A DNA stretch of 64,000 nucleotides from Cohnella sp. SGD-V74. GTDB lineage: Bacteria > Bacillota > Bacilli > Paenibacillales > Paenibacillaceae. Position 1 is the stretch's first letter. The number at the start of each line of letters is the position of its first letter. The notes beneath the pieces were generated by a model. The model worked only from the letters and a program-made list of their open reading frames with translations. It was not told where the DNA came from and did no database searches. The stretch is from positions 124,001 through 188,000 of the forward strand of contig NZ_PVYW01000010.1 in NCBI RefSeq assembly GCF_003001675.1, written 5' to 3'. A program made the translations under genes and the position numbers. Below, piece after piece: positions 58,601 to 64,000 of the stretch.

Positions 58601-60156
58601 ATGTCGTAAGGAATTACACGCCCGGAAGCAACGCCGACCTGAGTATTCTGACTGTAGGCGGCAGCAGGATAACCGATTTTGCCCCTGATGTGCTTACCTA
58701 TCACGTAGAACTGCCTTATGGTACTCTGCCCGGCAGTATGGCGGCAACAGTAGGCGCAGACGCAGACGATAGAAAGGCTGGCGTAACCATCACGCAAGCG
58801 GCGTCCCTGCCCGGAAGCGCAACGGTGCAGGTTACTGCCGAGGATGAGGTAACCTTCAAGGACTATACCATCAGCTTTACGCTGGCTGATGCCGCGCCGA
58901 CGCCGGGAACAGGAACCGGCACGGGCGGCGGTGGCGGCTCAGTACCGACTGTGACGAAGCCGGAGATCGATCTGAACGGCAAGCCGTTTGACCCGACCGG
59001 CATCGACACGTCCAAACCGTCGGTGACGCTGGAAGTGGAGCCGAGGGACGGATTGGCCTATGCCAGCATACCCGTAAGCTTGTTGGCAAGCTTCGCGGAT
59101 CAGAACGCCTCCTTCATCATTGAGATCAAGACGCCTTACGGGAGCTATCAAATTCCGGTTAATCTCTCGTCGCTCATACCGGGATTGAAGGAACTGCTGG
59201 CGAAGAACAACCTCACAGTCGAAGAGGTTAGCTTCAAGATCAGCTTGACGGATAAGTCCGGCGACGCGGCACTGCAAGCTGCGTTGGCGAGCAAGTTGCC
59301 GAATGGCAAAGCGTTGGGCGCGATGGTCGATTACCATCTGGAGATCGTGAATACGAAGACGGGCCAGGCGGTCGGCACAGCGGATCAATTCTCGCAGGCG
59401 ATTACCCGTATTATCCCGATGCCTCAGAATGTGACAGCCATGCCGGAGCAATGGGGCGCATTTCGTTACAACGGGACGACGAAGAAATTTGAGTTTGTCC
59501 CTGCCAAAGCTGTGAAGCTGGATGGCGTGTGGTACGCACTGATCAGATCTTATTCCAATAGCACCTATGTGGTTGCGGAAAATGCCGTGAGCTTTGCCGA
59601 TGTGCAGGAGAAGCATTGGGCGAAGTCGTATGTGGAGCTGGCGGCGGCCAAGGGGCTTGTCGAAGGCGTGGGCGGCGAACGTTATGATCCGGGCAAGGCG
59701 GTGACGAGAGCGGAGTTTACCGTCATGCTCGTTCGAGCGCTGGGACGCGGCGGTGCATCGGCCAATGGCAGCACCGCCTCCTATAGCGATGTTGGAGCTG
59801 GTACTTGGTACTCAAGCGCTGTGGCGAAAGCGAAGGCGCTTGGGTTGCTGGACTTCGCTAAGGGCGGCAGCTTCAAGCCCAATCAGGCGCTGACCCGCGA
59901 GGAGATGGCGAGCATGCTGGCGGCGGTGATCCGGCTGGAGCAGCCGACGATAACTTCAAACGGAGGGAGTCTGGGGAATTACAGAGATATCGGAAGCTTG
60001 GACACGTCCGATCTGGAGAATATTCGCTTGGTAACAAAGCTTCAGATTATGAACGGAACGAGCAAGACGATGTTCAGTCCTAATGGCGTAACGACACGCG
60101 CGCAGGCGGCGGCCGTATTCGTTCGTACGCTGCAGGCGCTGGGCATGATCGACTGA
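55612..60156 (+). CDS. Giant secreted RCC1-propeller / Ig-like / X2 / SLH surface protein
   Basis: A 1514-residue exported protein. Signal peptide about 1-42 (basic start, hydrophobic core, ANPADAA). About 45-305: seven RCC1/BLIP-II-like repeats of the type VVAIxAGxxHxLALKxxGTV-WG, enough for a seven-bladed propeller. About 320-415: cadherin-like (PF12733-type) domain. About 415-800: Ig-like repeats each opening D-PPV-F-PDG. About 803-1003: two X2-type modules. Then a second cadherin-like domain, a Thr/Gly linker near 1098, a 200-residue domain and three SLH domains (about 1327-1514) for cell-wall anchoring. ATG at 55612 follows AAGGAG. Binding partner unknown. Confidence 0.85.
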   Translation: MERLRKHKRTNIKWINIWMAVILGWLCAVPIANPADAALPAAVKVTQIAAAENNSIALKSDGTVIVWGTQVDGWAKPPAGLKDVVEVYAKDTILMARKSNGTVVVWGGNDAGETNVPPGLNRVISMAAAGNHTLTVRETSILPGAGEVIGWGLNGNGQSTIPDAAKSSVTKVAAGTYYSMALKYNGTVVDWGTNGSGATSMPAGLSGVVAIDAGYMYALALKSNGTVVAWGKEYNGNGIINVPAGLNDVVAISANREHALALKRNGTVVGWGDNRNGKATPPVGLNDVVAISAGVNHSLALKSDGTVVSWGSQTSVPGNNELIGLTVAEGAPSQTFSPSVTSYHYDIAPGVSSVHIKADLRDSTYSALYINDQLQPSGQTVAVTVPPTGAVIKVRVEPYMKAPKTYTLTVSRDREPPVIHFDPDGSAVPLRTITTAVQVTDATSGIDASTLEYVWSQLPSAPSGGWAGFSLLPATQLAQFTHTGADGNWYLHVRARDYAGNSASKTSAPFLIDNSPPVVSVTMKTEDDNAVYPENTWTGKNVVITAAATDSLSGIATFKYTLDGGKTWTDYSDLDPVTLTESGVHTIIFQASDAIGNVKLESRTVNISKGNFKLTPTMNKVNPDGSDGDAYKSGEWTNGSVKVRATAEALENGPPIIKWSLNGDPELNFGADATFFQSGMNTVVFRVIDSLDNSLSIPLAINIDKTPPTVAFSPDGNGTSARAASVTATVYDAGGSGLVNATLEYVWTQSNTTKPTDGWQLLSNGSELKKDGVDGEWYLHVQGKDAAGNEVHAVSERFVLDNSALNSTISPSTADFDKNTTAQTDIAITLSLNGNTLTGIRNGSEELVRNTDYTVLGNTVMISKSYLATQPIGTTSLIFSFNAGADQALTITVNDTTVIPDENSPIISSATISPKAVRYDLDFPGDISAKITWNSATSVTNVVYGHVLLATTADYSVSGDVLTIKDSYLAAQSFSEGDEVRFTIFFDQGNSAELTLDVVRNYTPGSNADLSILTVGGSRITDFAPDVLTYHVELPYGTLPGSMAATVGADADDRKAGVTITQAASLPGSATVQVTAEDEVTFKDYTISFTLADAAPTPGTGTGTGGGGGSVPTVTKPEIDLNGKPFDPTGIDTSKPSVTLEVEPRDGLAYASIPVSLLASFADQNASFIIEIKTPYGSYQIPVNLSSLIPGLKELLAKNNLTVEEVSFKISLTDKSGDAALQAALASKLPNGKALGAMVDYHLEIVNTKTGQAVGTADQFSQAITRIIPMPQNVTAMPEQWGAFRYNGTTKKFEFVPAKAVKLDGVWYALIRSYSNSTYVVAENAVSFADVQEKHWAKSYVELAAAKGLVEGVGGERYDPGKAVTRAEFTVMLVRALGRGGASANGSTASYSDVGAGTWYSSAVAKAKALGLLDFAKGGSFKPNQALTREEMASMLAAVIRLEQPTITSNGGSLGNYRDIGSLDTSDLENIRLVTKLQIMNGTSKTMFSPNGVTTRAQAAAVFVRTLQALGMID

Positions 60157-60174
60157 ATAATCTATTGAAGCAAT

Positions 60175-60225
60175 AAGAGGGTTGCCCTGAAAGCTGTGAC
60201 AGACCAGCTTCAGGGCAACCCTCTT
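60175..60225. terminator. Bidirectional terminator between the two giant genes
   Basis: AAGAGGGTTGCCCTGAAAGCTG pairs with CAGCTTCAGGGCAACCCTCTT; one base is bulged and the loop is TGACAGAC. One of the strongest hairpins in the window, between convergent stop codons. Confidence 0.92.
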
Positions 60226-60307
60226 CCTGTTCGCTATTTCCTCGTGCGGTTGCGAGGAACGTGACGAATTGCAGCTCATTCGATTTGCGGTCTGTTCGTG
60301 CGCTGCT

Positions 60308-63300
60308 TTAATCGATCGAGCCAAGTGCTTTCAGTATTCGAATGAATACAGTTGCCGCCTGCGCGCGTGTCGTAGCGCCCTTGGGGCTAAACGTTGTTTC
60401 GCTGGTCCCCGTCATAATGCGAAGTTTCGTCATCAAATGAATGTTCTGCAGATCGGGCGCGCTCACGCTTCCGATATCCTTGAATCCTTGCAGGCTCGTA
60501 TCGCTCGCGTTTTGCGCCATCGTCGGCTTCTCCAGCCGGATCGCCGCAGTCAGCATACTCGCCATCTCCTCGCGAGTCAGCGGCTGATTCGGTTTGAAGC
60601 TGTCCCCCTTAGCGAAGTCCAGCAATCCAAGCGCTTTAGCTTCCGCCACAGCGTCCGCGTACCAAGCGCCGGCTCCAATGTCGCGATAAGGCACATTGCC
60701 GCCAGCCGATGTCGCGCCGTCGTTGGCCGATGCGCCGCCGCGGCCGAGCGCACGAACGAGCATCACGGTAAACTCCGCTCTCGTCACAGACTTGCCAGGG
60801 TCGTACCGTCCGCCTCCCACCCCTTCGACAAGTCCTTTGGCTGCGGCCAGTTCAACGAACGGCTGCGCCCAACCTTTTTGTACATCGGCGAAGCTCACGG
60901 CATTTTCCGCTGCAACGTATACGCTGTTAGAATACGAGCTGATCGTTACATACCCGACGCCTTCGATCCGCTCCATCCGAGCGGGGACAAATTCGAATTT
61001 CTGCGTCTTGTCGTTGTAGCGGAATGCACCCCACTGCTGCGGCATCGTTGTCACGTTCCTCGGCAGCGGAATCAGCCGGGTCAGCGCTTTGCTGAACTGA
61101 TTCGCCGTCCCGATCGTCGCGCCTGTCTTCGTATTCACGATCTCCAGATGATAATCGACGATCGCGCCGATTATTTTGCCCTTCGGCAACCCATTCGCCA
61201 ATGCAGCTTGCAGCGTCTTATCGCCGGACTTGTCGGTTAAGGTGATCTTGAAGCTGATATCCTCAGCCTGGAGATGATTTGCAGCCAGCCAGCTTGCCAG
61301 CTCCGGGATAAGCGACGCCAGATTAACCGGAATGCGATAGCTTCCGTAAGGCGTCTTGATCTCGATGTAGAAGGCGGCGTTCTTGTCCGCAAGGCTTGTC
61401 ATTACATTGAGCGGTATACTCGCATAAGCGGTTCCGTTTTTGGGTTCGATTTCGAGCGTGACAGACGGCTTGGAGATGTCGATATCGGCCGGGTCAAACG
61501 GCTCTCCGTTCAGATCGATCAGCAGATTCGTCGCGATCGGCTCCGGCGTCGAACCGCCTCCACCGCCCGGTGGCGAAACGACCCTCACCGTACGTACCGT
61601 CTCTGCCGCCGTATTGCCCGCAAAGTCGCGTACGTTATATTGCAAGCTATAGGTGCCGACCGTATTCGTATTCACCGCTCCGGTCACCGCCACCTCAGTC
61701 GCAACTCCCGAGCCCCCGGCATCGGTCGCCGTCGCTCCTGCTTCGACGTAGGCTCTGCCTTGTGTCAGATTCATGCTGGACGAACCGTTAAGCGTAATCA
61801 CCGGGGCTGTCCTATCGATGTTCACCGAACGTTGTTCAATCGCTTCATGGCCTAACGCATCGACAGCTTTGAACGTCGCAACATGGGCGCCTTCCTCTTG
61901 CAGCACGAGGGGAGCCGTATAGTCCTCCCATGTCGCGCCGCCGTCGAGAGAATAAGAGAGCGATTGGACACCGCTGCTCGCGTCCGTTGCTATCGCGGCA
62001 ATCGCTACGTCTTGGTTCGTCCAATTGCTGTCCGCATAGGGTTCGCCAGCCGCTGTCGACATGATCAGGTCGATCGATGGCCTCGTATTATCCAAGCGGA
62101 AGCGGTTTGACACCGCCGCTGCAGCAGTCAACGCATTGCCGGCCCGATCCTGCGCTTGCAGATGCAAGTACCAGTCTCCATCTCCATCGGCTTTGATCAA
62201 CTCGGCTCCGTTATCGAACGGGGTCCAACCCGCTGTCGGAGCCGTCGCCTCTGTCGTCCAGGCATATTTCAGCGCAGCATCGACAATATCGCTGCCGCCG
62301 GTGTCGTTGATCGTGACAACGGTTCTGGCTATTTGCGACCACGCTTCCCGGCCGTTCTCACTCCAATCGGCGGTAGGGGCGGTCTTGTCGATGTTCACCG
62401 CCAGCGGAGCGCTCAAGCTGTTGCCCGCATGATCCGTCAGCTTGAACGCGATCGTGTGCATACCTGACGCGGCAAACGGAATCAGGCTCTCATTCGAGTA
62501 GTTTTGCTCCGCCGCGCCATCAAGCGCATACGTCAAGGCCAGCAGGCCGCTAACTCCCCATTCGGCTTTGGCGCTCACATGGACATCGCTGTTCGTCCAT
62601 TCTCCGCTCATATAGTCGCTGCCATCCGCCGCCTTCTTCATTGTCGGCGTCAACTCCAACCCGCTCTTGCTGATCTGGGCAGTACGAGATACGGTGTTTT
62701 CATTTCCAACCGCATCTAGTGCCTTGATTTTCACGTTATAGACACCGTCCCCCTGCAACTGGAAAGGAACGGTGTACGGATACCACGCCGTGCCGCCATT
62801 GGTCGAATACGTAACCGAAGTCACACTGGTGGCGTCCGTCACTGCAGCAGATACGATCACATTCTGATTCGTCCAGTTACTTTCCGAATAGGGGGTATCG
62901 TCCGCCTTCTTCATCGTGATATCGATCGCCGGCGGCGTGTTGTCGAGCAGGAACGAACTGGAGGTGACTGTTCTCGAGTTACCCGCGAGATCCTTGGCTC
63001 GAACGTGCAAGTACCAATACCCGTCCCCGTCGGATTTCACAATTGGAGCGGACATATCCTGCGAAGGAAGGAGCGAGAAGTCCGTCCATTCGGATGCCGC
63101 TGCGGGAGCGGAAGTGGATTGAGACCAGACATATTGCAGCGAGGCGGTATCCAATCCGCTTTCTGAATCGCTGACTGTAACGAAATTGACTCCAATCGTT
63201 CTTGAGGGTTCGTCGCTGCCGTTCGCGGAAAACTGGATACTCGGCAAAGTGGAGTCTCTCCATACGGTTATCGTGTAGGTTTTGGCCGGCAGAAAGTAGG

Positions 63301-64000
63301 GTTCTACGCGAACTCTGACAGTGGTTGAGGAGTCTGGCATAACGATCGTTGCCGGGCTGCCGCTGGTCTGCAACTGGTCGTTGATATACAGCGCTTGATA
63401 GGAACTGCTGGATAGCGTAGCGGTTAGGCGGAAGCCAGTGACCGATGCTCCGACGTACTGGGTATAGGAGGTTCCGGATGAAGTGAACGACGGGGACAGC
63501 ATGCCCTCATCCACGGTCAGTCCGTTCAGGTTCGCGCTGCCCGGAACGTCAAAATAATTGTTTGTTCCGCCCCACTTCACCAGGGTGCCGTCCGATTTTA
63601 ACGCCAAGCTGTGGCTGCGTCCCCCTGCAACAGAGGTCACTTGGGTTAGACCTGCAGGGACATCCGCTTGACCTAGTCTGTTATCCCCCCAAGCGACGAC
63701 GGTGCCATCCGATTTCAAGGCAAGGGATGTGTTATCGCCAGCAGCGATTGCGATGACATCGGTTAACCCTGCTGGCACAGTCGCTTGCCCATCGCCGTTC
63801 ACCCCCCAGGCGACGACGGTACCATCTTCCTTCAGGGCTAAGGAATGAGCGTCGGACGAAGCGATCGCGATGACATTCGTCGCCTCCACCGGAACGTTCA
63901 GATTGCCGTAAGGATCATTCCCCCAACCGACGATGCTTCCGTTCCTCTTCAGAGCTAAGGAATGGCCGAGACCGGTGGCAATGGCAACGACATCGGTCAA
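60308..64000 (-). CDS. Second giant RCC1 / Ig-like / SLH surface protein (5' end outside window)
   Basis: At least 1230 residues; the frame is open at 64000 and the N-terminus lies beyond. From its visible N-terminal side: four RCC1-like repeats (ASSDAHSLALKEDGTVVAWG and similar), a cadherin-like domain, several Ig-like repeats opening D-TPPxI-, a DUF5011-like domain (PVITLNGSSSMNLTQGRAYV), a glycine linker and three SLH domains ending ATVFIRILKALGSID. Its last 350 residues closely match the giant encoded head-on at 55612, but it lacks the X2 modules. A surface adhesion or binding role is inferred. Confidence 0.85.
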   Translation of the reverse strand: MTDVVAIATGLGHSLALKRNGSIVGWGNDPYGNLNVPVEATNVIAIASSDAHSLALKEDGTVVAWGVNGDGQATVPAGLTDVIAIAAGDNTSLALKSDGTVVAWGDNRLGQADVPAGLTQVTSVAGGRSHSLALKSDGTLVKWGGTNNYFDVPGSANLNGLTVDEGMLSPSFTSSGTSYTQYVGASVTGFRLTATLSSSSYQALYINDQLQTSGSPATIVMPDSSTTVRVRVEPYFLPAKTYTITVWRDSTLPSIQFSANGSDEPSRTIGVNFVTVSDSESGLDTASLQYVWSQSTSAPAAASEWTDFSLLPSQDMSAPIVKSDGDGYWYLHVRAKDLAGNSRTVTSSSFLLDNTPPAIDITMKKADDTPYSESNWTNQNVIVSAAVTDATSVTSVTYSTNGGTAWYPYTVPFQLQGDGVYNVKIKALDAVGNENTVSRTAQISKSGLELTPTMKKAADGSDYMSGEWTNSDVHVSAKAEWGVSGLLALTYALDGAAEQNYSNESLIPFAASGMHTIAFKLTDHAGNSLSAPLAVNIDKTAPTADWSENGREAWSQIARTVVTINDTGGSDIVDAALKYAWTTEATAPTAGWTPFDNGAELIKADGDGDWYLHLQAQDRAGNALTAAAAVSNRFRLDNTRPSIDLIMSTAAGEPYADSNWTNQDVAIAAIATDASSGVQSLSYSLDGGATWEDYTAPLVLQEEGAHVATFKAVDALGHEAIEQRSVNIDRTAPVITLNGSSSMNLTQGRAYVEAGATATDAGGSGVATEVAVTGAVNTNTVGTYSLQYNVRDFAGNTAAETVRTVRVVSPPGGGGGSTPEPIATNLLIDLNGEPFDPADIDISKPSVTLEIEPKNGTAYASIPLNVMTSLADKNAAFYIEIKTPYGSYRIPVNLASLIPELASWLAANHLQAEDISFKITLTDKSGDKTLQAALANGLPKGKIIGAIVDYHLEIVNTKTGATIGTANQFSKALTRLIPLPRNVTTMPQQWGAFRYNDKTQKFEFVPARMERIEGVGYVTISSYSNSVYVAAENAVSFADVQKGWAQPFVELAAAKGLVEGVGGGRYDPGKSVTRAEFTVMLVRALGRGGASANDGATSAGGNVPYRDIGAGAWYADAVAEAKALGLLDFAKGDSFKPNQPLTREEMASMLTAAIRLEKPTMAQNASDTSLQGFKDIGSVSAPDLQNIHLMTKLRIMTGTSETTFSPKGATTRAQAATVFIRILKALGSID

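Overview
The window looks like chromosomal DNA of a spore-forming, moderately GC-rich (roughly 55-58 %) Firmicute of the Paenibacillaceae (Paenibacillus/Cohnella-like). Support: a GerA/GerB/GerC germination operon, an alpha/beta-type SASP gene, S-layer-homology (SLH) surface proteins, very large membrane-bound AraC-type sensors paired with LplB/YtcP-type sugar ABC importers that lack their own ATPase gene, Gram-positive style Shine-Dalgarno sites, and CcpA-type cre sites. No rRNA, tRNA, CRISPR array, prophage or intact insertion sequence was seen. Genus placement is inference.

Layout. 0-2.2 kb: an alkyltransferase-like DNA repair protein, peptidase T and a small membrane protein. 2.2-14 kb (minus strand): an AraC-type membrane sensor, two ABC permeases, a solute-binding lipoprotein, then alpha-L-fucosidase, asparaginase II, a PepV-like dipeptidase and a leucyl aminopeptidase. 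This looks like a catabolic operon for a fucosylated or asparagine-linked peptide or glycan. 14-18.2 kb: gerKA-KB-KC operon plus a small fourth gene. 18.2-20.3 kb: an orphan gene, a 50-bp tandem repeat array, a gene remnant and an AraC regulator. 20.4-23.4 kb: MATE exporter, Dps, Rrf2 regulator, DoxX. 23.7-27.2 kb: an mhqR/mhqNOP-like electrophile (quinone) resistance cluster with a perfect 18-bp operator palindrome. 27.3-29.4 kb: MFS transporter, then an SRPBCC/ArsR pair whose promoter spacer is exactly filled by an inverted repeat. 29.4-31.7 kb: an ABC-F protein preceded by a leader peptide and an intrinsic terminator (probable attenuator). 31.7-34.2 kb: SASP and an LtaS-type lipoteichoic acid synthase. 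34.3-42 kb: a second AraC sensor, divergent from two paralogous solute-binding lipoproteins and two permeases. 42-46.6 kb: FkbM methyltransferase, TVP38 membrane protein, an orphan, tandem duplicate Uma2 nucleases, HtpX. 46.9-49.7 kb (minus): DeoR regulator, AraL-like phosphatase, AraM-like glycerol-1-phosphate dehydrogenase. 49.8-53.3 kb: LacI regulator, BadF-type sugar kinase, GH4 6-phospho-glycosidase. 53.3-64 kb: a two-component system divergent from a 1514-residue RCC1-propeller/Ig/X2/SLH protein, which converges on a second, similar giant running off the window.

The most distinctive non-coding signals are: three copies of a palindromic MITE-like element (about 7.8, 23.5 and 46.8 kb) sharing GGCTGTC termini and a conserved core; the 50-bp tandem array; the leader-peptide/terminator arrangement before the ABC-F gene; and several well-formed operators (11-bp direct repeats upstream of dps and of the SLH giant, 10-bp repeats upstream of deoR, ArsR and MhqR-type palindromes).

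Co-ordinates use the start codon best supported by a Shine-Dalgarno site, so many genes start internally to the longest open frame. Function is assigned from recognised family motifs read by eye; no database search was possible.
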